Shown here in pieces: positions 1 to 6,790 of a stretch of DNA of 41,664 nt (positions are counted from its first letter, which is position 1; each line of letters starts with the position of its first letter). The position numbers were made by a program, and so were the translations under genes. This DNA comes from a virus. The stretch spans positions 1 to 41,664 of IMG/VR virus record IMGVR_UViG_3300040809_000794; one strand, given 5' to 3'. The notes beneath the pieces were generated by a model that saw only the letters and a list, made by a program, of their open reading frames with translations, ran no database searches and was not told the DNA's origin.

Positions 1-1
1 G

Positions 2-583
2 GGCGGGTTCTGGATGGACCTCTACCTCTGCGGTGCCACCAGCTATGCGGGCAGCACCTTCAGCGCAGTGCCCAGCAGCCGGATTGGGCTGACCATTGCC
101 GATGGCAGCAGCCCGCCGCTGGTTCCCGCGCAGTACGGCGGCAACGGCAGCACGGCTTATGCCGATGGTAAGTGGTACGTCTTTACTGAAGTTGCTCGTA
201 GTTTTGGGAAGCGTCTGCCGACCTATGACGAGTTCAGCGCTGCAGCGTTCGGGGCCCCCGAGCAAACTAGCCGCGGCTCTGACCCCGGCACGGTGCAGTG
301 GGAGCGGGTGAGCAAGTTCGGCCTTGCGCAGGCCACAGGCGTGCTCCACCAGTGGGGGCAGGAGACCTGCAGTGCAGGGCCGGCAACCGCATGGACGTAT
401 GGGACTGTGACGGCTGGCCGCGGCCAGGTCTATGGTCCTGAAACCCGCGCCGTCCTCCGCGGGGGCGTCTGGAACGACCCGTCCTATTCCGGTTCACGTT
501 GTGCTTACTGGGCCGGCTCTCCCTGGATCTCCGGCGACAACGTTGGGGCGCGTTTTGCGGCCGGGCACCTGGTGCTTGGCTAG
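2..583 (+). CDS. DGR variable (target) protein, C-terminal part; tail-fibre-associated C-type-lectin fold
   Basis: The frame is open from base 2, so the gene is cut by the window edge; the first internal ATG is at 14. The fragment begins GGFWMDLYLCG and ends after RAVLRGGVW...GARFAAGHLVLG, the pattern of DGR target proteins with a formylglycine-enzyme/C-type-lectin-like fold. In that family the variable residues line the ligand-binding face. The last about 45 residues are encoded by the variable repeat at 447-563. The stop codon (581-583) lies just past the repeat, and Avd, template repeat and reverse transcriptase follow, so this is the diversified receptor-binding protein. Its N-terminal part is probably the gene at 41212-41664, with some sequence missing between; that link is inferred. 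Confidence 0.88.
   Translation, partial: GGFWMDLYLCGATSYAGSTFSAVPSSRIGLTIADGSSPPLVPAQYGGNGSTAYADGKWYVFTEVARSFGKRLPTYDEFSAAAFGAPEQTSRGSDPGTVQWERVSKFGLAQATGVLHQWGQETCSAGPATAWTYGTVTAGRGQVYGPETRAVLRGGVWNDPSYSGSRCAYWAGSPWISGDNVGARFAAGHLVLG
447..563 (+). repeat. DGR variable repeat (VR)
   Basis: These 117 bases align without gaps to 1017-1133 at a constant offset of 570. There are 17 mismatches. Sixteen are at adenines of the template copy (9 A to G, 5 A to T, 2 A to C) and one is a T to G at 459. The final 21 bases (543-563) are identical in both copies and GC-rich, as expected for the initiation-of-mutagenic-homology segment. Most altered sites are the first two bases of AAC codons. Confidence 0.96.
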
Positions 584-604
584 GAGGCCCGCCAGGGCCG
601 ACCT
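582..604 (+). promoter_or_regulatory. hairpin downstream of the variable repeat
   Basis: GGCCC (586-590), loop GCCA, GGGCC (595-599), extended by AGG/CCT at 582-584 and 602-604 across a small internal loop. It lies 19 bases past the VR end. In known DGRs a GC-rich hairpin or cruciform with a 4-base loop just downstream of VR raises retrohoming efficiency; this one fits in place and loop size, though its uninterrupted stem is short. Confidence 0.55.
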
Positions 605-606
605 CT

Positions 607-1011
607 ATGACCAGCAAGCGAGCCTCTGCGGATCCCTCCAAGGAGGCTCATGGCCTCTACATGGTCGAGAAGTACGAGCGGGTGATCGACTACCTCTACC
701 CGCTCGCGCAGACGATCCCCCGCAAGCATGGCACCTTCCGAGAGCTGCTGATCCGGCAGCTCTTTCTGGTGGCCGAGCATCTCAACGACGCCATCAAGGC
801 CAACCAGCTCAGCCGTTGTTACGTGCTCGACGGCAGCCTGGGACAGCTCAGGTTGCTGCTGCGTTTCATGGTGCATCACAAGCGCAAGCTGATCACCGAA
901 CATCAGCTGGAGACCGCTCAGGCCCTGGTGGGTGAAGTGGGCTCCATGCTTGGCGGTTGGATTAAACGGCTGCAGGAACAGAAAAAAGGCGGCAAGCTAG
1001 AGCGGGCTTGA
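607..1011 (+). CDS. avd: DGR accessory variability determinant
   Basis: A 134-residue, mostly helical, basic protein. Avd proteins of DGRs are about this size, form a pentameric four-helix-bundle barrel and bind the reverse transcriptase and the template RNA to allow mutagenic cDNA synthesis. The pattern with an N-terminal EKYERVIDYLYPLAQTIPRK segment and a central helix containing RQLFLVAEHLNDAI matches the family. The ATG at 607 is preferred to the upstream TTG-type start because it falls just after the VR hairpin and the extra N-terminal stretch looks like a shadow of the target gene. The stop is 5 bases before the template repeat. Confidence 0.85.
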   Translation: MTSKRASADPSKEAHGLYMVEKYERVIDYLYPLAQTIPRKHGTFRELLIRQLFLVAEHLNDAIKANQLSRCYVLDGSLGQLRLLLRFMVHHKRKLITEHQLETAQALVGEVGSMLGGWIKRLQEQKKGGKLERA

Positions 1012-1016
1012 TGGGG

Positions 1017-1133
1017 GCGCCGTCCTCCTCGGGGGCAACTGGAACAACACGTCCAATTCCGGTTCACGTTGTGCTAACTGGAACAACACTCCCTGGAACT
1101 CCAACAACAACATTGGGGCGCGTTTTGCGGCCG
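1017..1133 (+). repeat. DGR template repeat (TR)
   Basis: Non-coding template matching VR 447-563. Read in the VR frame it carries a run of AAC/AAT codons (12 asparagine codons), the usual design that lets adenine mutagenesis reach many amino acids without stop codons. It holds 26 adenines, of which 16 differ in VR, while only 1 of the other 91 bases differs. It sits between avd and the reverse transcriptase. The region 1134-1288 between TR and RT has no gene I can support and probably forms the 3' spacer of the template RNA. Confidence 0.96.
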
Positions 1134-1288
1134 TGGCCACTGCCAAACACCACCACGCTCTGCTGTTTCTACGGGGCAGCAGGCCGGTGCCAACCAGGTG
1201 CCAGCCATCAAGTCCAGCTTCGGCGAACTCAGGGCCGAGTGGTGGCAATGGCAGGGAGTAGATCATCGAAACCTGCCGCTACCTTCTA

Positions 1289-2263
1289 ATGGGCAAGAAG
1301 TTTCGCAATCTCTACCAGCAGATCTACAGCTGGGACAACTTGCTTGCTGCCTACAGAGAAGCCAGGCGCGGCAAGAGTTATAGCAGTTCCTATCTGCGCT
1401 TCAAGGAGTATTACCTGGCCAACCTGCGCCATCTGCAGTTGCGTCTAATTGAAGGCGGTTGGCGTCCTGATCCGCAGCTGCAGTTCGACATCATCGACCC
1501 CAAGAAGCGCACGATCAGCTGCCAGAGCTTTCGTGATCGGGTGCTACACCACGCCTTGATCCAGGTGGTGGGGCCGATCCTGGACGCCGCGATGATGCCG
1601 CAGGTGTTTGCCTGCCGGGTGGGGCTGGGCACGCATCGGTGTGTCACCAGGATGCAGCAGCTGATGCGGCAGAACCCTGATGGCTGGGTGCTGCACGTGG
1701 ACTTCAGCAAGTTCTTTCCCACCATTCCCCAGGATCTACTGCTGGCCTACCTGGGCAAGAAGCTCACCTGCCGCCGCACGCTGCTGTTGATCGAGCAGGT
1801 GCTGAACGTGCAGGAGTGCGGCGTCCCCATCGGTGCGCTCACCAGCCAGACCTTCGCCAACTACTGGGGCGGCAAGCTGGATCGCTTCATTGCTGCCCGA
1901 GGCATCGGCAGCTTTGTGCGCTACATGGATGACGCTGCTGTCATCGTCCCGAGCAAGGCCCAGGGGCTGCAGCTGAAGGAGCAGATCTGCGCCTTTGTCG
2001 CCAGCGAGATGCACCAGCGCATCGGCAAGTGGAGCCTGGGCCCGGTGGAGCGCGGCCTGACCTTCTGCGGCTTCCGCATTAGGCGGAAGTTCAAGCTGGT
2101 GAAGCGTCAGTCGATGATCCGCCAGCGCAGGCGATTGAAGCTATTGCTCAAGCACGAGGATCACGAGGCCTGGCGTTGTTCGCAGATTGCCTGGATGGGG
2201 CATCTCCGCCATGGTGACGGACAGAATGGCCTTGTATCCCTCGGACTGGCAGCACCATGCTGA
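1289..2263 (+). CDS. DGR reverse transcriptase
   Basis: 324 residues. It shows the RT palm motifs: HVDFSKFF with catalytic Asp138, the domain-4 motif IGALTSQ at 181-187, and RYMDD with Asp214/Asp215. The IGxxxSQ form in place of the QGxxxSP of retroviral and group II intron RTs is diagnostic of DGR enzymes and is linked to low fidelity opposite template adenines. The protein copies the TR transcript into mutagenised cDNA that replaces VR. The ATG at 1289 follows an in-frame stop at 1259-1261 with no alternative ATG, GTG or TTG between. Its 3' end overlaps the next gene by 7 bases. Confidence 0.95.
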   Translation: MGKKFRNLYQQIYSWDNLLAAYREARRGKSYSSSYLRFKEYYLANLRHLQLRLIEGGWRPDPQLQFDIIDPKKRTISCQSFRDRVLHHALIQVVGPILDAAMMPQVFACRVGLGTHRCVTRMQQLMRQNPDGWVLHVDFSKFFPTIPQDLLLAYLGKKLTCRRTLLLIEQVLNVQECGVPIGALTSQTFANYWGGKLDRFIAARGIGSFVRYMDDAAVIVPSKAQGLQLKEQICAFVASEMHQRIGKWSLGPVERGLTFCGFRIRRKFKLVKRQSMIRQRRRLKLLLKHEDHEAWRCSQIAWMGHLRHGDGQNGLVSLGLAAPC

Positions 2264-2511
2264 TCATCAACACTCCTTCCGATCTGGTAGCCACTGAAGC
2301 TGGCGAGGAGCGGACTGCTTTCCTGAACAGCCTGCTGAACGACTACATCACATTTGACGATGCGGTCTACCCCCAGGACTACGACAGCAGCCTGCAACCC
2401 GGTGATTCTGGCTACATCGCTCCGGTGATCCGCCAGGAGTGGAACGCTGGCGCCGCAGCGCAATGGGGCTTCGCTGATCGCGCGGCGGTTGAGGCAGCAC
2501 TGGCTGCCTGA
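2257..2511 (+). CDS. small acidic protein after the DGR reverse transcriptase, function unknown
   Basis: 84 residues, acidic, beginning MLIINTPSDLVATEAGEERT, with no membrane segment or known motif that I recognise. The start overlaps the RT stop (ATGCTGA) and the stop overlaps the next start (TGATG), so it belongs to the same translation-coupled string. Its position suggests a fibre- or DGR-linked accessory, but nothing in the sequence proves this. Confidence 0.75.
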   Translation: MLIINTPSDLVATEAGEERTAFLNSLLNDYITFDDAVYPQDYDSSLQPGDSGYIAPVIRQEWNAGAAAQWGFADRAAVEAALAA

Positions 2512-2750
2512 TGGACAAGCACCTCGCCACCGCTGGTGCTGTGATCGCGGTGCTTACGGCTGTCGTGGGCACCACTATTGCCGTGGAGACACGCTATGCC
2601 AAGAGCGCTGAGGTCAAGGCTCAGCTCAGGGAGTATTACGCGAAGCAGCTCAAGCTGCGCATTTTGGAGATTGACTTGAAGGCGGACCCGACTCCGGCTG
2701 ACAGGGCTCTTCGGCAATACCTGCAGCAGGAGCTGCAGAAAGACGGATGA
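2511..2750 (+). CDS. small membrane-anchored coiled-coil protein, possible lysis accessory
   Basis: 79 residues: an N-terminal hydrophobic segment (about residues 6-25, AGAVIAVLTAVVGTTIA) followed by a charged helical region rich in Lys, Glu, Leu and Gln. One transmembrane helix plus a coiled coil recalls inner-membrane spanins or class II holins, but no decisive motif is visible. It is coupled to the previous gene by a TGATG overlap and sits in a run of three small membrane proteins, which suggests a lysis cassette. The lysin itself lies on the opposite strand at 3985-5091. Confidence 0.7.
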   Translation: MDKHLATAGAVIAVLTAVVGTTIAVETRYAKSAEVKAQLREYYAKQLKLRILEIDLKADPTPADRALRQYLQQELQKDG

Positions 2751-2804
2751 CGCGCTGGAAGCCTTCCGAGAGGCCGGTACGCTGCTTATAGATTCAGCGG
2801 CACA

Positions 2805-3032
2805 GTGCTAGAGGTTGCGTCTGTTGTCGGGGTAGCTGCAACAGGCGCCCTATGGAAGATGGCCGTTGAGCATGGCGCGATGAAGCGCGGCATGGACGCA
2901 ATACTGGATGAAGTGCGGTTGCTTAGATCAGACCTGCAGAAGGATATACATCTACTAGAGGACGACTTGCGTGATCATGAAGTGCGCATCCGCAAGCTTG
3001 AGCAAAGGCACTTGCCAGGTGTCAACGATTAA
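2805..3032 (+). CDS. small membrane/coiled-coil protein, GTG start, possible lysis accessory
   Basis: 75 residues with a hydrophobic N-terminus (EVASVVGVAATGALWKMAV) and a long charged helix (DEVRLLRSDLQKDIHLLEDD) that should form a coiled coil. In frame, the only usable start after the previous stop is the GTG at 2805. A 14-codon reading frame (2747-2791, beginning MTRWKPSERPVR) starts at the ATGA overlap with the previous gene but ends in TAG just before. This gene could be a 5'-frameshifted remnant of a longer protein, or the short peptide could couple translation. Function is unknown; spanin- or holin-like by shape only. Confidence 0.6.
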   Translation: MLEVASVVGVAATGALWKMAVEHGAMKRGMDAILDEVRLLRSDLQKDIHLLEDDLRDHEVRIRKLEQRHLPGVND

Positions 3033-3061
3033 CTAGGGTTGGTCAAGATGCCTTGTCTTTC

Positions 3062-3199
3062 ATGGATCCGACAACCGCAGCCGTCATTGCCATCATCGTG
3101 ATGGCAGGCAGTGAGATCATTGCGTTGCTGCCCATCAAGGAGAACTCCTGGGTGCAGCTAATCCTGAAGGCCCTCAAGATCATCTTCCCAAAGCACTGA
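3062..3199 (+). CDS. 45-residue single-span membrane protein of cyanophage type
   Basis: Begins MDPTTAAVIAIIVMAGSEII and ends in a basic tail (KALKIIFPKH). The hydrophobic N-terminal half followed by LLPIKENSWVQLILKALK resembles short membrane proteins I recognise from cyanophage genomes, function unknown. A holin-like or membrane-remodelling role would fit its place among lysis-type genes but is inference. The stop overlaps the possible start of the next gene. Confidence 0.7.
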   Translation: MDPTTAAVIAIIVMAGSEIIALLPIKENSWVQLILKALKIIFPKH

Positions 3200-3417
3200 A
3201 GAGCGACACGGTATGGCTCGCTCGCTTTGGTGACAGTGACTGGAGGGATCGTCTGCAGCAGGCAGCGCGTGACCACAAGTTCAACGCCACCCTCCAGCCA
3301 CGGCTGGATCGAGCCATAGAGGACTGGCATCGCACTCAGCCGCCGTCAGTCGAGCCGCCGGTCATTGATGCCGACGAATTGCGCATCCGTGCGCCATGGG
3401 CTGACGACAACCAGTAG
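3196..3417 (+). CDS. candidate 73-residue protein with a CTG start
   Basis: An open frame reading LKSDTVWLARFGDSDWRDRL... to a TAG at 3415-3417, with amino-acid use like its neighbours and ending just before a good ribosome site for the next gene. The frame is open back to the TGA at 3112-3114 but holds no ATG, GTG or TTG near its beginning. The CTG at 3196-3198 overlaps the TGA of the upstream gene as CTGA, mirroring the ATGA overlaps common in this genome. The start codon is therefore inferred; function unknown. Confidence 0.5.
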   Translation: MKSDTVWLARFGDSDWRDRLQQAARDHKFNATLQPRLDRAIEDWHRTQPPSVEPPVIDADELRIRAPWADDNQ

Positions 3418-3426
3418 GAGGCAGCC

Positions 3427-3645
3427 ATGCAGCCCTTCGTTCCAAGCACTGAGTTGCAGTTCCGAGAAGAGGCGATGCGTCGCATGCTGCAGGACTTCTT
3501 CGATGACGACGACATCGCCGGTCTGATGGACGCGGCCTTGCTGTTGAACCAGTTGTGGCATCAGCAGGCCGCGATTGCTCGGTGGCTGGCCAAGGAGGCC
3601 GCCGAGAACCTGGGCGAGGCGTGGCAGGCCAGCCGCTCTAAATGA
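3427..3645 (+). CDS. small acidic helical protein, function unknown
   Basis: 72 residues, strongly helical, with an acidic patch FFDDDD around residues 24-29. A good Shine-Dalgarno sequence (AGGAGG at 3416-3421) precedes the ATG by 5 bases, which fixes the start. It is the last gene of the plus arm; its 3' end overlaps the convergent minus-strand gene by 8 bases with no terminator visible between. No family recognised. Confidence 0.7.
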   Translation: MQPFVPSTELQFREEAMRRMLQDFFDDDDIAGLMDAALLLNQLWHQQAAIARWLAKEAAENLGEAWQASRSK

Positions 3646-3988
3646 CCGTCCTGGTCTGATGGTTGGGGTCGCTCTCGTCCAGGTGGCACTCCGGCCCGAA
3701 GCCTGTGGCTAGCAGCTCCTCGGATAGGGACGTGTCCGTTTGCGTTTCGGACGTGTCTGAAATTGTCCGTTGCTTGGCAGTATCAGCGGCTTCCAGTGAC
3801 GCCACCCAGCTGTCCAGGGCCTCTCTGGAAGTGGTCTTGGGTGGCAGCTTCAGGAAGCGCCGCAGGGCCTTGGCATCGCGGAACATTGCTGATGCCCCCT
3901 TGGCGTAGCCGATGAACCACCGGCCGCTCCAGTCCCGGCCGGTTTCAACGGTCATCAGGCCGGGCAGGTGCAGGCGTTCTCTCTTCAT
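3638..3988 (-). CDS. last gene of the minus arm, function unknown
   Basis: 116 residues beginning MKRERLHLPG, with a compact N-terminal part (TGRDWSGRWFIGYAKGASAMF) and a polar, probably disordered Ser/Thr/Glu-rich tail. The frame extends upstream, but the start at 3988 overlaps the lysin stop as ATGA, pointing to translational coupling. Position directly behind the lysin suggests a lysis or late function, not shown by any motif. Confidence 0.65.
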   Translation of the reverse strand: MKRERLHLPGLMTVETGRDWSGRWFIGYAKGASAMFRDAKALRRFLKLPPKTTSREALDSWVASLEAADTAKQRTISDTSETQTDTSLSEELLATGFGPECHLDESDPNHQTRTVI

Positions 3989-5091
3989 GGCCGGCAGGTG
4001 AGATACCAGCCGCCAGAGCCGCCAGGCATCCAACGTTGGTTCCAGTTGACCTTGCTGTAGGCCACGCCTGCCCCATTGGCCTGGCCCAGGTAGCCGCCAG
4101 TCAGTAGCCGGGCCTCCCCGTTGGGGTCGTTGTGGATCCAGACGGTCTCGGTGAAGCCGATCACCACACTCCAGTGGCCGCTGCCGCTGGGTGCCGAGAC
4201 GTGGCCCTTGTGCAGCCAGCCGACTGCCACCGGCCGGCCTGCCTTGATCTCGCGCTCCAGATCTGCCGGCACGCCATCGGTGTGGAAATCGGCCTTCAGC
4301 CCCAGAGAACGCAGGGCAGCCAGTTGAGCCTGGGCGCTGGTGGTGTCACCGAACTTGGCGCGGACGGCGTTGTAGGCGTCGTCATTGGCAGCCTTCCCCC
4401 AGAACATTGCCAACATCGCGCAGCTGGAGGAGAAGCACTCCCGGTAGCCAGTGCCGCTCTTGTTGTCGTTCTGGCTTTGCCAGGTGACGGTCAGAGGGTT
4501 GCGCAGCACGGCCTCACCAGTGGCGGGCCGGCGCTCGTCCATCAACGCGATCAAGCGGTGGCTGTAAGCGGGCAGGGTGGCGTAGCCCTGGCGCTGCAGC
4601 TCTTTGGCAGCGTCCTCTCGGTCTGTGGCGTTATTGACGCCCTTGTGCTTCTTCCAGTCCAGATACCACCGCTCTACCAGGTACTTCACCGCGTCATCGA
4701 GCGAGTTGAAGTCCACGAAGGAATCGCGGATCGTGATGGTCTGGCCGTTGACCACCTCCTGCGTCTCCTTGGTTGTGCCGGGCCCCTTCAGGCCGAAGGG
4801 GTTGTTGCGGCCGCTCATGTGCTTCCCGTGGCCTGACTCCAGGGCCCACTGGGCAGCGACCAGTTCAGGAAAGCGACTGTCGTGCTTCTTGGCCGCAGCC
4901 TCCACCCCTTCCCAGGTGTTCTCGATGTCGCCTTCGCGGCTCCAGTCGGCAACCCACTCGGCTGACTCAGTGAGCAGTGTGGGGTCTGCCTTCTTGATCT
5001 GACGCCCCAACTTGGTGATGGCGTCGATCTGATGCTCCAGGCTCTTGAAATGCTCCCAGAACTGGAGCCATCGTTCATCGGTGAATTGCAC
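3985..5091 (-). CDS. two-domain lysin: glucosaminidase-like plus C39-like peptidase
   Basis: 368 residues. Residues about 60-185 match the glucosaminidase/FlgJ-type fold (SRFPELVAAQWALESGHGKH, with Glu85 as candidate catalytic acid, then NNPFGLKG). Residues about 200-368 match a C39-like cysteine peptidase: Cys219 or Cys224 in the ECFSSSC segment, His306 in GSGHWSVVIGF and Asn321/Asp322 in HNDPNG form a plausible catalytic set. Such an enzyme would cut both glycan and peptide bonds of peptidoglycan, either as endolysin or as a virion lysin. No signal peptide or membrane anchor is seen, so release would need a holin, for which the small plus-strand membrane proteins at 2511-3199 are candidates. 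Confidence 0.8.
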   Translation of the reverse strand: MQFTDERWLQFWEHFKSLEHQIDAITKLGRQIKKADPTLLTESAEWVADWSREGDIENTWEGVEAAAKKHDSRFPELVAAQWALESGHGKHMSGRNNPFGLKGPGTTKETQEVVNGQTITIRDSFVDFNSLDDAVKYLVERWYLDWKKHKGVNNATDREDAAKELQRQGYATLPAYSHRLIALMDERRPATGEAVLRNPLTVTWQSQNDNKSGTGYRECFSSSCAMLAMFWGKAANDDAYNAVRAKFGDTTSAQAQLAALRSLGLKADFHTDGVPADLEREIKAGRPVAVGWLHKGHVSAPSGSGHWSVVIGFTETVWIHNDPNGEARLLTGGYLGQANGAGVAYSKVNWNQRWMPGGSGGWYLTCRP

Positions 5092-5132
5092 AGCGCTGAT
5101 CGCTTGCAGGACTTACCAACACTGTGTCACTT

Positions 5133-5148
5133 GTTGAATGGTGGCAAG
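5133..5148 (-). promoter_or_regulatory. dispersed TTGACACC-type motif, copy upstream of the lysin
   Basis: Minus strand CTTGCCACCATTCAAC, one mismatch from the 19367-19382 copy. It follows directly after the terminator at 5149-5170 and precedes the lysin start by 41 bases, the position expected of a promoter or operator. Confidence 0.55.
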
Positions 5149-5170
5149 AAAAAAGGGGGCCCTTGCCCCC
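5149..5170 (-). terminator. intrinsic terminator after the cyAbrB-like gene
   Basis: On the minus strand GGGGGC, loop AAGG, GCCCCC, then TTTTTT. It lies 27 bases beyond the cyAbrB-like stop codon and ends that transcript before the lysin. Confidence 0.9.
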
Positions 5171-5197
5171 GCGCGTCCTTGGCTCTCGCCCTTCAAG

Positions 5198-5611
5198 TTA
5201 GGCCGCGTCCGCCAGTGATGCCACCGGAGGCTTGGGTGCGGCCTGCGCTACATCGGCGGCGTCCTCAGCCGGCTGCAGGATCACGCAACCGTCTTCAACA
5301 ATGACCTCCACGTAGGAGCCAGGCGTCATGTTGCACTGGCTTGTGTAGGCACCGCTAACGGGCACGAGGCCTGTGGGACCAACCTTGAGTCGGTAGGTGG
5401 GCTCCTTGCCGGTCCCAGCTCCAGTACGGATAGGTGAGGTGATCATGTGTCCATTCGCTTCAGCGAGAGCCTCAAAGAACTTGGTGCGTTGCAGGCTGAT
5501 CCTGCCGCTGCGGCGGGTGTAATAGCCAGCGCCTTCAATCAGGGTGTCACGGCTGGTTCCCTCGTTTTCGTTGAGGTAGCTCAGCAGCTGCTGCCCCTTG
5601 AGTGGTGCCAT
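5198..5611 (-). CDS. cyAbrB-like transcriptional regulator
   Basis: 137 residues. The N-terminal pattern (PLKGQQLLSYLNENEGTSRD, then GAGYYTRRSGRISLQRTKFFEALAEANG) matches the conserved region of cyanobacterial cyAbrB proteins, which carry PLTGKELL and ACGYV...FTAFYEALLEAKG at the same places. The following part (TYRLKVGPTGLVPVSGAY...PGSYVEVIVEDGCVILQP) matches the family's second half. Host cyAbrBs are abundant DNA-binding regulators of carbon and nitrogen balance. It lies among late structural genes, between the gp14-like gene and the lysin. A copy of the dispersed TTGACACC-type motif sits 11 bases upstream of its ATG, and a terminator follows. No clear ribosome site precedes the start. Confidence 0.85.
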   Translation of the reverse strand: MAPLKGQQLLSYLNENEGTSRDTLIEGAGYYTRRSGRISLQRTKFFEALAEANGHMITSPIRTGAGTGKEPTYRLKVGPTGLVPVSGAYTSQCNMTPGSYVEVIVEDGCVILQPAEDAADVAQAAPKPPVASLADAA

Positions 5612-5621
5612 AACGACATTG

Positions 5622-5637
5622 GTTGAACAGTGTCAAC
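5622..5637 (-). promoter_or_regulatory. GTTGA-N6-TCAAC motif upstream of the cyAbrB-like gene
   Basis: Minus strand GTTGACACTGTTCAAC: exact inverted half-sites GTTGA and TCAAC around six bases. It fills the short gap between the gp14-like stop and the cyAbrB-like start. TTGACA could be a -35 box, but no good -10 lies at 16-17 bases. Confidence 0.6.
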
Positions 5638-5641
5638 ATTA

Positions 5642-6790
5642 TCACCTCCAGCCAAGTGTGCCATCAGATTTCGTGTAGGTGCCGAAGTCGATTGCACCCT
5701 GGATGCCGCTCAGCAGAGCATTGCCAATGATCCCTGCGGTGCTTGGCTCATACACCTTGGTGGGTGCATACTTCTCCGGCTTCAGGCCCTTGATCGGCTT
5801 CGGCGGATCAAAGATGATCGCCTTCCGGTAGGGCATCGAAGCCTCGTTGATCACGCTCTGCGTCTGGATCTGCAGCGACTTCAGCTCCCTGCCGTACTGA
5901 CGCTCGGCCAACTCAAAGCTCGGGATGGTCAACCGCTCCATCCGCATCGACTCCAGCGCGGTATCGGCTGCATACCGGGAGTTGGTGTACTTGATCTTCT
6001 CCGCCTGGTCCTGCATCGACAGCGCCATCCGCCCCATCTGCGTTGCGGTCTCGCCCTGCATCACCGTGTTGAACAGGCCCAGCTTGGCCTCCCGCGCATT
6101 GGCCCGTTGCTCCATCTCGCCCCAGGTGCGGCCGAGCTCCTGGGCCTTGTTCATCGCCAGGCGCTGAGCCGAGCCGCTGCCGCCCAGCCTGGCGCTGGCC
6201 ACTGCAGTGGTCTGACTCTGGTCGATCAGCGCAGCGATCTCCGCCATCTCCCACTGCAGGTTGTCCTTCTGCATGTCGAACGACAGGCTGCTCAACAGCT
6301 CTTGCCCCTCCCGCTCTGTCTGGTTGACCAGCTGCTGCGACTGCAGTGCCGTGTCCCGGATGCCGGCCATGTACTGCCGCACCGACTCGCCAGCCTCGGC
6401 CGCCAGGCGGTTCATCGTGTAGCCGTACTCCATGCCCACCTGCTGGGCGCGAAGGTTCTCCTCAACCACAAAGCGGTCGTAGAGGGCAGAGCTGTTGACG
6501 GCCAGGTTCTCCATGGCCGACTCGATCAGCTTCTGATTGCGCCAGTTGTAGTCGGCCTCCTTCTGCCGCTCGACGTAGCGGGCGGCTTCGATTTTGGCCT
6601 TGTCCCACATCCAGTTGGATTTCTGCTGCAGCCAGTCGATCCGCCACTCTTTCTTGGCGCGATCGAACTGGGCCTTGGCCTGCTTCTCTGCCAGGCGATT
6701 GGCTTCTCTGGCGGCACTTTGCTGCTGAGAGCCGCTGGAGATGGCAGAGCCAACCTCCAGAACGCCGCTGATGATTGCTCCAAGTGGCAT
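5642..6790 (-). CDS. internal virion protein, T7 gp14-like
   Basis: 382 residues, long charged helices rich in Ala, Gln, Glu and Arg with a short hydrophobic N-terminus (GAIISGVLEVGSAISS) and a Pro-rich segment before a Gly-rich end. Length, composition and place directly after gp12 fit gp14-like ejection proteins, which form the outer part of the trans-envelope channel during DNA entry. The assignment rests on context and architecture more than on a motif. The start overlaps the gp12 stop. The other two ejection proteins are on the opposite arm. Confidence 0.75.
   Translation of the reverse strand: MPLGAIISGVLEVGSAISSGSQQQSAAREANRLAEKQAKAQFDRAKKEWRIDWLQQKSNWMWDKAKIEAARYVERQKEADYNWRNQKLIESAMENLAVNSSALYDRFVVEENLRAQQVGMEYGYTMNRLAAEAGESVRQYMAGIRDTALQSQQLVNQTEREGQELLSSLSFDMQKDNLQWEMAEIAALIDQSQTTAVASARLGGSGSAQRLAMNKAQELGRTWGEMEQRANAREAKLGLFNTVMQGETATQMGRMALSMQDQAEKIKYTNSRYAADTALESMRMERLTIPSFELAERQYGRELKSLQIQTQSVINEASMPYRKAIIFDPPKPIKGLKPEKYAPTKVYEPSTAGIIGNALLSGIQGAIDFGTYTKSDGTLGWR

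Noticed and set aside
1008-1289. Protein-coding reading of the template repeat
   Set aside because: The frame is Thr/Pro-rich by chance; TR is expected to be non-coding and its match to VR is in another frame.
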